Source: UBA6170 sp034429975 (GTDB lineage Bacteria; Chloroflexota; Anaerolineae; Anaerolineales; Anaerolineaceae). From it: a stretch of DNA of 64,000 bases. The notes under the pieces are model-generated. The model was not told the origin of the DNA, made no database searches, and saw only the letters and a program-made list of their open reading frames with translations. Shown in pieces: positions 1-8,448 of the stretch (positions within the stretch are counted from its first letter, which is position 1; every line of letters starts with the position of its first letter). The stretch spans positions 1 to 64,000 of the forward strand of contig DAOUFM010000135.1 in NCBI GenBank assembly GCA_034429975.1. Direction: 5' to 3'. The translations under genes and the position numbers were made by a program.

Positions 1-1011
1 GGTATTGGACTTTGTCGAACAGAGCATATGTTCTTTGAGCCTGAAAGGTTGCCCAGCGTCCAAAAAATGATCCTGGCAAAGTCAAGTGAAGAACGAACTG
101 AAGCATTAAATGAATTGCTGCCGCACCAGCGAAAAGATTTTGAAGGTTTGTTTACCGCCATGGACGGCCTGCCGGTCATTATCCGTTTGATCGACCCACC
201 ATTGCATGAATTCTTGCCCTCAGCGGAGGATTTACAGGATCAAATCATCACCAAACGTATTGAAAATATGGCAGACTATATCCTGGGCAAAAGTGAAACG
301 AAGTCTATTCAGGAATTAGAAAACATGTTGCGTGAAGTGGGATCCTTACACGAAAGCAACCCAATGATGGGGTTACGTGGTGTGCGATTAAGTATCATGA
401 TGCCAGAAATTGTCGAAATGCAGGTAAGAGCCATAATGGAAGCAGCTGCTAATGTTGCATTAAAAGGAGTTGATCCCCATCCTGAGGTTATGATTCCATT
501 AACAGGTCATGTAAATGAACTCAAATTGATTCAACCTCGATTAGAGGCAATTGCTGTCGAAGTTATGGAAGCCAAAAAAGTGAAATTTAATTACAAATTT
601 GGATCGATGATTGAAATTCCACGGGCTTGTGTAACCGCTGATGAACTCGCTGGTATTGCAGAATTTTTCTCATTTGGTACGAACGATCTGACACAAATGA
701 CCTTTGGATATAGCCGCGATGATGCTGAAAGAAGCTTCTTATTGAAATATATCGAAGAAGGAATTCTTTCGAAGAATCCATTCCAAACAATTGATCGAGC
801 AGGTGTAGGGGAATTAATGAGAATAGCCGTGAACAAAGGCCGCGAAGTTCGCCCTGAACTGGAAGTTGGTATCTGTGGAGAAGCCGGTGGTGATCCTAAT
901 TCAATTGAATTCTGCCATCTAATCGGGCAAAATTATGTGAGTTGTTCACCTTTCCGTGTTCCAGTGGCGCGTTTAGCTGCTGCGCATGCTGCTATAAAAC
1001 ACCAAAACTAA
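1..1011 (+). CDS. ppdK: Pyruvate, phosphate dikinase, C-terminal part (5' end outside window)
   Basis: The reading frame is open from the first base, so the gene is cut by the window edge; about 336 residues of a protein that is usually near 880 remain. It interconverts pyruvate + ATP + Pi with phosphoenolpyruvate + AMP + PPi in the cytoplasm. The visible part is the PEP/pyruvate-binding TIM-barrel domain: it opens with GIGLCRTEHMFF, has SFGTNDLTQMTFGYSRDD for metal and substrate binding, CGEAGGDP, and near the end YVSCSPFRVP, whose Cys (codon 943-945) is the catalytic residue in this family. It ends in the usual VARLAAAHAAIK. A hairpin terminator follows, so it is not co-transcribed with the next operon. 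Assignment is secure; the internal ATG at 28 is not the real start. Confidence 0.95.
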   Translation, partial: GIGLCRTEHMFFEPERLPSVQKMILAKSSEERTEALNELLPHQRKDFEGLFTAMDGLPVIIRLIDPPLHEFLPSAEDLQDQIITKRIENMADYILGKSETKSIQELENMLREVGSLHESNPMMGLRGVRLSIMMPEIVEMQVRAIMEAAANVALKGVDPHPEVMIPLTGHVNELKLIQPRLEAIAVEVMEAKKVKFNYKFGSMIEIPRACVTADELAGIAEFFSFGTNDLTQMTFGYSRDDAERSFLLKYIEEGILSKNPFQTIDRAGVGELMRIAVNKGREVRPELEVGICGEAGGDPNSIEFCHLIGQNYVSCSPFRVPVARLAAAHAAIKHQN

Positions 1012-1042
1012 TCACTTCTTTACCAATATTAATAAAAAGGAT

Positions 1043-1077
1043 GACTGCCAGGAAAATGATGGCAGTCTCTTTTTTTC
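1043..1077 (+). terminator. Rho-independent terminator after ppdK
   Basis: GACTGCCA (1043-1050) pairs with TGGCAGTC (1060-1067) across a 9-base loop and is followed by a T-rich run. It lies 32 bases after the ppdK stop. Confidence 0.85.
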
Positions 1078-1141
1078 TTTATGATTTGTGATTTTTCAGT
1101 TGCATCGCTGTACAGTCGGAACAAGAAATTTTCTCTTTTGT

Positions 1142-1189
1142 TATAATCCTTTTTTGAAAGAGCAAAAAAATAAAGTAATAAATTACTTT
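1142..1189 (+). promoter_or_regulatory. Probable -10 box and palindromic operator upstream of pdhABC
   Basis: A perfect TATAAT stands at 1142-1147 in the only gap before the pdh operon; a good -35 is not evident. Downstream, AAAGTAAT (1172-1179) and ATTACTTT (1182-1189) form a perfect 8-base inverted repeat with a 2-base spacer, about 20-35 bases after the expected transcription start. A site placed there could be a repressor operator. The right arm runs into a T stretch, so a weak hairpin in the leader is the alternative. Confidence 0.4.
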
Positions 1190-1220
1190 TTTATGTGAAA
1201 AGATAGGAGCAACATCAAAC

Positions 1221-2189
1221 ATGGAAAAATCGGAACATCTTGATCTATATCAACAGATGGTAGTTATCAGGATTCTAGAAGAAAGAGCAGCAGAATTGTA
1301 TCAGCAAGGGAAAATTGGCGGGTTTCTCCATTTGTATATTGGTCAGGAAGCTGTCAGTACTGGTTTAATTTCTGCCAGAAAACCGCAAGACCGTGTGATT
1401 ACCGCCTATCGAGATCATGGGGTCGCAATTAATTGTGGATTATCAGCAAATGGGGTTATGGCAGAATTAATGGGCAAAGCGACGGGAGTATCCGGGGGAA
1501 AAGGTGGCTCAATGCATATGGCAGATGTAAATAAGAATTTCTGGGGCGGGCACGCCATTGTCGGCGCACATTTACCGATCGCTGCTGGTTTGGCATTAGG
1601 GGACGTATACCAAAAGCAAGATGGGGTTACCATTTGTATGTTTGGAGATGGAGCAACTAATATTGGGTATTTTCACGAAGCATTAAACCTCTCGAAAGTC
1701 TGGAATTTACCTGTTCTTTGGGTATGTGAAAATAATCAATATGGAATGGGAACTGCGGTAGAAAGAGCCTCGGCAGTTTCGGATATCCAGCAAAAAGCAA
1801 TTGGTTATGGGATGAAGAATAGCGAAGTTGATGGGATGGATATAATGAAGGTGCGTGAAAAAGCCCTGGGGATGATAGAAGAAATCCGCTCCGGTTCTGG
1901 ACCACAATTCTTAGAAGTGATTACGTACCGATTCATGGGACATTCAATGGGAGATCCCGAACGATATCGTCATCGTGATGAGATTAGAAAATGGCAAGAA
2001 AATGACCCGATTGGCATATACCATAAGTATCTGGTTGAAAATAAAATTGCCAGCGAAGAAGATTTAAATCAACAAGATCAACAAGCAAACAAAATTGTCG
2101 AAGAGGCGGTTCAATTTGCTGAATCAAGCCCAGAGCCCGCAGCGGATGAATTGTACAAGAACATTTTCTTCGAGGATGTGAGGTCATAA
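1221..2189 (+). CDS. pdhA: Thiamine-dependent 2-oxoacid (pyruvate or acetoin) dehydrogenase E1, alpha subunit
   Basis: 322 residues, full length for the short E1-alpha/AcoA type. With the beta subunit it decarboxylates the 2-oxoacid on thiamine diphosphate and passes the acyl group to lipoyl-E2. The TPP/Mg motif runs from GDG at residues 142-144 to NN at 171-172. FLHLYIGQEAVSTG near the N-terminus and YRFMGHSMGDPERYRHRDE near residue 235-255 (phosphorylation-loop region) are typical. SD AGGAG lies 11 bases before the ATG. The stop codon overlaps the pdhB start by one base (TAATG), which implies translational coupling. Pyruvate is the likely substrate, but acetoin dehydrogenase E1 is very similar and cannot be excluded from sequence alone. 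Confidence 0.9.
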   Translation: MEKSEHLDLYQQMVVIRILEERAAELYQQGKIGGFLHLYIGQEAVSTGLISARKPQDRVITAYRDHGVAINCGLSANGVMAELMGKATGVSGGKGGSMHMADVNKNFWGGHAIVGAHLPIAAGLALGDVYQKQDGVTICMFGDGATNIGYFHEALNLSKVWNLPVLWVCENNQYGMGTAVERASAVSDIQQKAIGYGMKNSEVDGMDIMKVREKALGMIEEIRSGSGPQFLEVITYRFMGHSMGDPERYRHRDEIRKWQENDPIGIYHKYLVENKIASEEDLNQQDQQANKIVEEAVQFAESSPEPAADELYKNIFFEDVRS

Positions 2190-3160
2190 TGGCAACATTA
2201 ACAATGCGGCAGGCAATTTCACAGGCTTTATGGGAAGAAATGGAACGTGATCCCCAAGTTTTTATTTTGGGAGAAGAAGTAGGTGTGTGGGGTGGATCCT
2301 ATGCAGTAACAAAGGGTTTTTATGATCATTTTGGAGCTGAACGGGTAATGGATACCCCAATTTCCGAGGCAGCTATTATTGGTGCAGCAATCGGTGCAGC
2401 CTTAACTGGTACACGTCCGGTAGCTGAATTGATGACCATTAATTTCGCTTTTTCTGCTATGGATCATATCGTTAATGAAGCGGCAAAAATGCATTATATG
2501 TTTAATGGACAAATGGTCCTACCATTGGTGATTAGAACCGTTGGCGGTGGGGGAAGACAGTTAGGCGCCACACACTCCCAGACTCCTGATGCAATTTTTG
2601 CCCACTTTCCAGGGCTTAAGGTTGTTTCGCCCGGCACGCCGGCGGATGCAAAAGGTTTACTAAAAGCTGCAATTCGGTCGAATGATCCGGTTTTGTTTAT
2701 TGAACATGCAACTTTATATCAGGTGCGCGGGGAAGTTCCGGATGGTGATTATATTGTTCCCATTGGAAAATCAACCATACAAAGACCTGGTGAGCATGTC
2801 ACCATAGTTACATACAGTAAGATGTTGGAATTATCTTTGAAAGCTGCAGAATTATTAGCGAAAGATGGAATTCAAGCAGAAATTGTTGACTTAAGAACGC
2901 TAAGACCACTGGATATGGAACCTGTAATTGAATCATTTAAGAAAACAAACCGGGCTGTAATTGTGGAGGAAGGCTGGAAATCGTATGGAGTTGGATCAGA
3001 GATTACCGCCCGAATCTATGAAGAAGCTTTTGATTATGTTGATGCTCCTATAAAGCGAGTTGCCCAAAAAGAAGTTCCTCTTCCTTACAATAGCACCCTT
3101 GAACAAATGGCTTTACCTCAAATAGCGGATATTATTCAGGCAGTAAAGGAGGTTATGTAA
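2189..3160 (+). CDS. pdhB: Thiamine-dependent 2-oxoacid (pyruvate or acetoin) dehydrogenase E1, beta subunit
   Basis: 323 residues, the usual length. It completes the E1 active site at the alpha/beta interface. Recognisable family features are the N-terminal ALWEEMERDPQVFILGEEVG, DTPISEAAIIGAAIGAALTG, the conserved RTVGGGGRQLGATHSQ loop, and a C-terminal transketolase domain with AEIVDLRTLRPLD and VIVEEGWKSYGVGSEI. It overlaps pdhA and pdhC by one base each (TAATG at both joints), so the three genes form one coupled operon. Confidence 0.92.
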   Translation: MATLTMRQAISQALWEEMERDPQVFILGEEVGVWGGSYAVTKGFYDHFGAERVMDTPISEAAIIGAAIGAALTGTRPVAELMTINFAFSAMDHIVNEAAKMHYMFNGQMVLPLVIRTVGGGGRQLGATHSQTPDAIFAHFPGLKVVSPGTPADAKGLLKAAIRSNDPVLFIEHATLYQVRGEVPDGDYIVPIGKSTIQRPGEHVTIVTYSKMLELSLKAAELLAKDGIQAEIVDLRTLRPLDMEPVIESFKKTNRAVIVEEGWKSYGVGSEITARIYEEAFDYVDAPIKRVAQKEVPLPYNSTLEQMALPQIADIIQAVKEVM

Positions 3161-4473
3161 TGGCAGAAATTGTCTCAATGCCTAAACTGGGCTTTGATAT
3201 GAAAGAAGGAACTTTGGTTCGCTGGGTTAAACAAGAAGGTGAGGCTGTTGCCAAAGGCGATGTTCTGGCTGAAATTGAAACCGATAAAGCAACTGTTGAA
3301 GTTGAATCTCATTTTGCTGGATTCCTTTTCAAACAATTAGTGGAAGCGAATGCAATTGTACCTATCGGTGATCCCATTGCTGTTATTTCAGAAAAGGATG
3401 AAAAAGTTGATATCGAATCTTTGCTTGGGGCAAGGGTAGAGAGTAGCGCTGAACCTGTAAATACAGTGGAGACCAGCAATCTTGCAGAAATCCAGGAGGA
3501 TGCCCAAATTAACAAAGTGAATAGTGACCAAGGCAGAGTTATAGCATCTCCTCTGGCTAGAAAAATAGCGATGGATAATGAACTTTCCTTGGCTAAGGTA
3601 AGAGGAAGTGGACCTGGCGGCAGAATCGTAAAAAAAGATGTTGAATTAGTCTTGAAATCTGAATTACAACCTACTGACCAAGATGAAAAACAAAAACCAG
3701 AAAGTGAAAAAAATGAATCAAGATCCGAAACATCTTTCGAGGGCATAGCACTCCCATCTGCTGTATGGCAAGGAGAAAATGATCGGAAAACGGACCAAAA
3801 GATCCCATTGAATAAATTAAGGCAAGCTATTTCTCGTAGAATGGCAGATTCAAAGCAAAATATTCCTCATTTTTATGTGACCCGAGATTACAAAGTTGAC
3901 AATTTGATGACTTTGTATCAGGATGTAAACCGGACACTGCCTAAAAATCAGTTTGTCTCTATTAATGATTTCGTCATCAAAGCGACTGCGTTAACATTGC
4001 GAGAATATCCAAATTTAAACTCATCGATTGAAGGATCCGATTTGGTTCAACATGGTAATATCAATATTGGGGTTGCTGTTGGCATAGAAGGGGGGCTTCT
4101 GACCATCGTTGTTAAAGATGCCGATAGAAAACCAATTCGAGTAATTTCTCAGGAAGTTAAAGAGATGGCGGCCAGAGTACGTTCAGGAAAGATTAAACCG
4201 GAAGATGTCGATGGGTCAACCTTCTCTATCAGTAACCTGGGAATGTATGAGGTAGATAACTTCGCTGCAATCATTAATCCTCCCGAATCAGCCATCTTAG
4301 CAGTATCTTCTGCCAGAAAGACTGCAATTGTCGAGGGAGAAGTAGTTTCGGTTGGCTGGAGAATGAAAATGACCTTATCGGCAGATCATCGGGCGACTGA
4401 TGGCGTTGAAGCTGCCCAATTTATGAAAGCTTTAGCCTTTCAATTAGATAATCCGTTAAGATTATTATTGTAA
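3160..4473 (+). CDS. pdhC: Dihydrolipoamide acyltransferase (E2) of the 2-oxoacid dehydrogenase complex
   Basis: 437 residues. An N-terminal lipoyl domain carries the lipoylated lysine in EIETDKATVEVES (Lys43). A charged linker precedes a peripheral-subunit-binding domain near residues 125-162 (ASPLARKIAMDNELSLAKVRGSG), then a second linker and the catalytic acyltransferase domain from about residue 215. The active-site His/Asp motif is DHRATDGVEAAQF near the C-terminus, a mild variant of the commoner DHRxxDGA. The complex needs a dihydrolipoamide dehydrogenase (E3); none is in this operon, so it must come from elsewhere. A strong terminator closes the operon. Confidence 0.92.
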   Translation: MAEIVSMPKLGFDMKEGTLVRWVKQEGEAVAKGDVLAEIETDKATVEVESHFAGFLFKQLVEANAIVPIGDPIAVISEKDEKVDIESLLGARVESSAEPVNTVETSNLAEIQEDAQINKVNSDQGRVIASPLARKIAMDNELSLAKVRGSGPGGRIVKKDVELVLKSELQPTDQDEKQKPESEKNESRSETSFEGIALPSAVWQGENDRKTDQKIPLNKLRQAISRRMADSKQNIPHFYVTRDYKVDNLMTLYQDVNRTLPKNQFVSINDFVIKATALTLREYPNLNSSIEGSDLVQHGNINIGVAVGIEGGLLTIVVKDADRKPIRVISQEVKEMAARVRSGKIKPEDVDGSTFSISNLGMYEVDNFAAIINPPESAILAVSSARKTAIVEGEVVSVGWRMKMTLSADHRATDGVEAAQFMKALAFQLDNPLRLLL

Positions 4474-4477
4474 AATG

Positions 4478-4502
4478 AAGGCTCCTTCGGGAGCCTTTTT
4501 TA
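4478..4502 (+). terminator. Rho-independent terminator after pdhABC
   Basis: AAGGCTCC (4478-4485), loop TTCG, GGAGCCTT (4490-4497), then a T run. A perfect 8-bp stem with a very stable UUCG tetraloop. Confidence 0.95.
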
Positions 4503-4510
4503 TGTTAAGC

Positions 4511-4539
4511 TTGACTTAATTTTTGTTGATCTCTATACT
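4511..4539 (+). promoter_or_regulatory. Sigma-70-type promoter for the SAM-hydrolase/ECF operon
   Basis: TTGACT (4511-4516), 17-base spacer, TATACT (4534-4539). Expected start near 4546, giving a leader of about 30 bases with no room for a riboswitch. Confidence 0.7.
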
Positions 4540-4575
4540 TTTAACGATTATCTGAAAAATTTTTCTGAGGTTTTT

Positions 4576-5373
4576 ATGACAATTATCACAATCACAACTG
4601 ATTTTGGTTTGCGTGATGGATATGTAGGTGTAATGAAAGGAGTAATCTGGGGGATTAATCCGGATGTAAAAATAGTTGACGTAACCCATTTAATTTCTCC
4701 ACAGGATATTCATCAGGGAAGCATTGCATTACAACGGGTTGTTCCGTTTTTCCCTGATGGAACGATTCATTTAGCAGTCGTTGATCCGGGAGTAGGGACA
4801 AACAGGCGCCCGATTGCCGCAAAAATTGGAAATCACTTGTTTGTTGGCCCAGACAATGGGTTATTTACACGAATAGCCCAATCCAATTCTGGTGTTATGG
4901 ATCAAACCTTTTTTGTTGAGTTGAATCAACCAAAATTTTGGTTGAGGGAAATTAGTCATGTATTTCATGGCAGAGACATCTTCGCGCCCGTAGCGGCTCA
5001 TTTATCTTTGGGGATTGATCTACAAAAATTGGGAACTCCAATTCATGATCCAGTTTTTCTCTCAATTCCTCAACCAGAATTGTTAAAAGAAAAAATAATA
5101 GGCCAGGTAATATCAATTGATAATTTTGGTAATCTTGCAACCAATATTTTTGAATCTCACTTAAAAAATTATCAGAAACAATTCAGAGTAAAAATTAAAG
5201 GAATTGACATACCTGATTTTGTGGAGACATTTGGAGCAAAACCATCCGGATCTTTGGTCAGTTTACTTGGTACCCAAAGTGATTTAATCATTGCCAGTGT
5301 CAATGCAAGTGCTCAAAAAATGCTAAAAGTCTCGGTTGGGGAAATAGTTGAAGTAACTTTTGGTAAATTATGA
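4576..5373 (+). CDS. SAM hydrolase / SAM hydroxide adenosyltransferase (DUF62 family), first tandem copy
   Basis: 265 residues. DUF62 enzymes split S-adenosylmethionine into adenosine and methionine with water/hydroxide as nucleophile and share the fold of the SAM-dependent fluorinase and chlorinase. The N-terminal TTDFGLRDGYVGVMKG is the family signature. The Asp-Arg-His set known for the hydrolase branch is present: Asp70 in VVDPGVG, Arg77/Arg78 just after, and His131 in FHGRD, so hydrolysis is more likely than halogenation. The C-terminal domain carries IDNFGNLATNI. Its end overlaps the start of the second copy by four bases (ATGA). It shares a promoter with an ECF transporter, whose substrate may be linked to it. 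Confidence 0.85.
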   Translation: MTIITITTDFGLRDGYVGVMKGVIWGINPDVKIVDVTHLISPQDIHQGSIALQRVVPFFPDGTIHLAVVDPGVGTNRRPIAAKIGNHLFVGPDNGLFTRIAQSNSGVMDQTFFVELNQPKFWLREISHVFHGRDIFAPVAAHLSLGIDLQKLGTPIHDPVFLSIPQPELLKEKIIGQVISIDNFGNLATNIFESHLKNYQKQFRVKIKGIDIPDFVETFGAKPSGSLVSLLGTQSDLIIASVNASAQKMLKVSVGEIVEVTFGKL

Positions 5374-6173
5374 AAATTGTCTCATTAATGACTGATTTTG
5401 GTACCGGGGATTTTGAGATTGGGGCCATGTGCGGCGTTATTTTGTCGATTGCACCGGAGACAAATTTTGCAGATCTTACCCACGATATTCCTCCTCAGGA
5501 TGTTCTAGATGCTGCCATTCTATTAAGCCGCCATTTCTTTTATTTTCCGCCTGAGAGTATTCATGTTGTCGTGGTTGACCCGGGTGTCGGTACTGCGCGG
5601 CGACCAATTGCTGCTATGATAAAAGACCAATATTATGTTGGTCCGGATAACGGAATCATTACTCAAATTTTTCGAGAAGCCAACAAGAATAATTGGCCAT
5701 TTAAAATCGTTCATACTAATAAATCTGAATTTTGGCTGCCAAATATTAGTCACATTTTTCATGGTCGCGATATTTTTTCTGCAATAGCCGGACATCTATC
5801 GTCAGGGGTAAATATCGAACAATTAGGTGATATTGTGTTTGACCCAATCTTGTTGGATATTCCTGAAGCAAGGAAAATCCCTGGTGGGTTGCAGGGAACT
5901 GTCATGCGAATTGACCACTTTGGAAACTTAGAGAGTAACATTGATCAGAATTGGTTTGAGGATAAAAATAAAACCGTGATTGTGAAATGTAATCAGTGTG
6001 AAATCACTGGTCTGGTGAATACTTTCGGAGATGCAAAAGATGGAGATGTGGTTGCCATGATTGATTCATCCGGCCAATTAAGTATTTGTCAAGTGAATGG
6101 CTCAGCAGCCACCTCCCTTAATGCAAGTGTTGGAACTCAGATTGAAGTTTTGTTTAATGAAATTGAAGGATAG
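5370..6173 (+). CDS. SAM hydrolase / SAM hydroxide adenosyltransferase (DUF62 family), second tandem copy
   Basis: 267 residues, clearly homologous to the preceding gene along its whole length. The same catalytic set falls at the same residue numbers: Asp70 (VVDPGVG), Arg77/Arg78 and His131 (FHGRD). SLMTDFGTGDFEIGAM opens the protein and IDHFGNLESNI is the equivalent of IDNFGNLATNI. Known members of the family work as homotrimers with active sites between subunits, so two intact paralogues could form a mixed trimer or act on different substrates; neither can be decided here. It starts inside the stop region of copy one and is followed after three bases by the ECF ATPase gene. Confidence 0.85.
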   Translation: MKIVSLMTDFGTGDFEIGAMCGVILSIAPETNFADLTHDIPPQDVLDAAILLSRHFFYFPPESIHVVVVDPGVGTARRPIAAMIKDQYYVGPDNGIITQIFREANKNNWPFKIVHTNKSEFWLPNISHIFHGRDIFSAIAGHLSSGVNIEQLGDIVFDPILLDIPEARKIPGGLQGTVMRIDHFGNLESNIDQNWFEDKNKTVIVKCNQCEITGLVNTFGDAKDGDVVAMIDSSGQLSICQVNGSAATSLNASVGTQIEVLFNEIEG

Positions 6174-6176
6174 AAG

Positions 6177-7796
6177 ATGGTAAATCCAATTCCAATTTCG
6201 GTTGAAAATTATTCATTTCAATACCATTCACGCGATCAATTGGCTCTTGAAAACCTCAATTTTGTTGTAAATCCTGGTGAAGTTTTGCTGATTGCAGGTT
6301 CAAGCGGCTGCGGTAAAACCACTTTGATGAGATCTGTAAATGGATTGATTCCAAATACCTATCGGGGTTCGCATCAGGGCGATATTAAATTATATGGGAA
6401 ATCTGTTTTCGATTTAAAAATGGTTGAAATCTCTCAGTTAGTAGGCACCGTTTTACAAGATCCGGAGAGACAAATTGTTGCCAGTTATGTTTTCAGCGAA
6501 ATAGCTTTTGGATTAGAAAATTTGGGGTTACCAAAAGAAACAATTATTCAGAGAATTGACCAGGTATTAGATTACTTAAAAATCGGTTATTTAAAAGACA
6601 GAGAAACTTTTCAACTTTCGGGTGGCGAAAAACAAAAAGTAGTACTAGCAGGTGTTTTGGCGATGAATCCAAAAATTTTATTGTTAGATGAACCACTTGC
6701 CAGCCTTGATCCGGCTTCTGCACAGGAATCACTGGAAATTTTCAGAAAACTTGCTGATGATGGAATCTCTGTCATTGTTGTCGAGCATCGTGTTGAGGAT
6801 GTGCTAAAAATATCTCCTGAAAGAGTTCTTTATATGGAGGCTGGGAAAATTTCATATATCGGTGATTCAAAAGGGTTATTGGATGTTGTTGATTTTTCAA
6901 AAATTAAACTTCCAGCTCCAGTAATTATCGAAAGAGTTAAAAAAGAGCCGATTAATTTCCAAATTGAAAGAAAAAAAACTGAAGCAGTAGCACAAAAAAA
7001 ACCACTGGTTGAATTTGAAAATGTCTCTTTTCGATACAAACCTGATTTTCCTGATGTTTTAAAAAATATTAACTTTACGATTTATCAAAAAGATATTATT
7101 GCCATTCTTGGTCATAATGGTGCTGGAAAAACAACCCTAGTAAAACATGCATTAGGTCTTTTAAAGCCAACTCAGGGAACGGTGAAATTGGAAGGAAAGA
7201 GTACGAAAGAAATTTCCGTTGCTCAATGTGCTCAATCGATCGGGTATGTTTTTCAAAGCCCGACACAAATGTTGTTTGCACCAACAGTAGAAGCTGAATT
7301 ATCTTTTGGACCAAAAAACATGGGTCAAACCCAATCTCAGATCAAGGACAACATTGCCTGGGCAATTAATACAGTTAATCTGGGTCATGAACTGAAAACT
7401 CCACCATTAGCTTTATCTTTTGGCCAACAGAAAAGGGTGAGCATTGCTTCAGTCCTGGCAATGCGTTCGCGAGTATTAATGATGGATGAACCAACGGCCG
7501 GACAGGATTATTGGAATTATCAAGCATTCATGGATAGCATTTTATCGATGCAGGGAATTGATGCGATTTTGTTTATTACCCACGATGTTGATTTAGCTGT
7601 AATTTACTCAAATCGTGTATTATTAGTATATGATGGAAGTATCATCGCTGATGGGTCGCCCTATGAAGTACTAAGGGATGAAGAAAGATTAGAAAAAAGC
7701 CGTGTCCTTCCCACATCTTTATTACGGTTGAACCTGGAACATTATGCTCAAACTCAAAAATTTTCACGAGCAGAAGCTCTAGCCCAATTGATTTAA
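6177..7796 (+). CDS. ECF transporter energy-coupling ATPase, two fused ABC domains (EcfA-EcfA')
   Basis: 539 residues with two complete ABC ATPase domains in one chain. Domain one has Walker A GSSGCGKT (41-48), Q-loop in VLQDPERQIV, signature LSGGEKQKV and Walker B ILLLDEPLASLD. Domain two has Walker A GHNGAGKT (about 312-319), a Q-loop VFQSPTQML, a degenerate signature LSFGQQKRV and Walker B VLMMDEPTAG. Most ECF systems encode the two ATPases as separate genes; the fusion fixes a 1:1 ratio. It starts three bases after the second SAM-hydrolase gene and precedes genes for the S and T components, so the whole transporter is encoded here. Confidence 0.92.
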   Translation: MVNPIPISVENYSFQYHSRDQLALENLNFVVNPGEVLLIAGSSGCGKTTLMRSVNGLIPNTYRGSHQGDIKLYGKSVFDLKMVEISQLVGTVLQDPERQIVASYVFSEIAFGLENLGLPKETIIQRIDQVLDYLKIGYLKDRETFQLSGGEKQKVVLAGVLAMNPKILLLDEPLASLDPASAQESLEIFRKLADDGISVIVVEHRVEDVLKISPERVLYMEAGKISYIGDSKGLLDVVDFSKIKLPAPVIIERVKKEPINFQIERKKTEAVAQKKPLVEFENVSFRYKPDFPDVLKNINFTIYQKDIIAILGHNGAGKTTLVKHALGLLKPTQGTVKLEGKSTKEISVAQCAQSIGYVFQSPTQMLFAPTVEAELSFGPKNMGQTQSQIKDNIAWAINTVNLGHELKTPPLALSFGQQKRVSIASVLAMRSRVLMMDEPTAGQDYWNYQAFMDSILSMQGIDAILFITHDVDLAVIYSNRVLLVYDGSIIADGSPYEVLRDEERLEKSRVLPTSLLRLNLEHYAQTQKFSRAEALAQLI

Positions 7797-7844
7797 ATTT
7801 GTTAGTTCAACAAAATATAACCAAATTTTCAGGAGGTTTGTAGT

Positions 7845-8396
7845 ATGAAGGAAAAAAGTTCAATTTGGTCGTTTGGTACCAGGGCTGTTGTTTTTTCAGC
7901 AATTGGTGCCGCATTGTATGGCGTGTTATCTTGGCTCACCAATTTTGCCCAAATACCAGCTGCCGGAAACGTTGCCATCCGACCAGGAATCGTGATTCCC
8001 TTGTTCTTTGGAATTGCTTTTGGTCCCTGGGTAGGAGCAATCACCGGTTTTGTTGGAAATATTCTGGGTGACTTGTTGTCAGGATATGGTTTTTGGATTT
8101 GGTGGGATATTGGTAATGGCCTCATTGGTTTAGTAGCAGGGTTATGCGCTGGCATGATGGTCAATTACAAGCAGCTTAAAGATCTAGTGACAGCCGAAAT
8201 TTTCGTTGTCTTGGGAGTGATTGTTGGAATGATGTTTGCTTCCATTACTGAGATTTGGGTTTCTGGTGTTGATTTTGCCACAACAGTATCCATCAATTTT
8301 ATGCCTGCATTTATCACCAATGTTATTAACGGCTTGATACTGACTCCAATCCTGATGATTGCGTATAGTGCCACAAAAGGCCGGTCGGGAAGATAA
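7845..8396 (+). CDS. ECF transporter substrate-binding S component, substrate unknown
   Basis: 183 residues, very hydrophobic, with about five or six membrane segments, and flanked by the ATPase and EcfT genes. A strong SD (AGGAGG) lies at the right distance before the ATG. The pattern fits small integral-membrane S components: an N-terminal helix with small residues (FSAIGAALYGVLSW), then IRPGIVIPLFFGIAFGPWVGAITGFVGNILGDLLSG. None of the vitamin-specific signatures is distinct enough to name the substrate. Because the operon also makes two SAM hydrolases, a substrate related to adenosine, methionine or SAM is a reasonable but untested guess. Confidence 0.8.
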   Translation: MKEKSSIWSFGTRAVVFSAIGAALYGVLSWLTNFAQIPAAGNVAIRPGIVIPLFFGIAFGPWVGAITGFVGNILGDLLSGYGFWIWWDIGNGLIGLVAGLCAGMMVNYKQLKDLVTAEIFVVLGVIVGMMFASITEIWVSGVDFATTVSINFMPAFITNVINGLILTPILMIAYSATKGRSGR

Positions 8397-8410
8397 AAAT
8401 AAAATCTAAA

Positions 8411-8434
8411 AGGCTCCCTGCTTTCAGGGAGCCT
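8411..8434. other. Stable hairpin between the S-component and EcfT genes
   Basis: AGGCTCCCT (8411-8419) and AGGGAGCCT (8426-8434) form a perfect 9-bp stem around a 6-base loop. On the plus strand no T run follows (CATTAATCC), so it is not a standard terminator in the direction of the operon; on the minus strand a T-rich stretch does follow. It sits 15 bases before the EcfT start, which lacks a clear Shine-Dalgarno sequence, so partial termination, mRNA end protection or control of EcfT translation are all possible. Confidence 0.6.
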
Positions 8435-8448
8435 CATTAATCCGATAT

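Noticed and set aside
3309..3746. 145-codon open frame on the minus strand inside pdhC
   Set aside because: It lies in the linker region of a well-supported gene, has no SD and encodes a serine/phenylalanine-rich sequence typical of an antisense shadow.
4576..6173. SAM-dependent fluorinase or chlorinase
   Set aside because: Both proteins carry the Asp-Arg-His residues of the hydrolase branch, and there is no halometabolite gene cluster around them.
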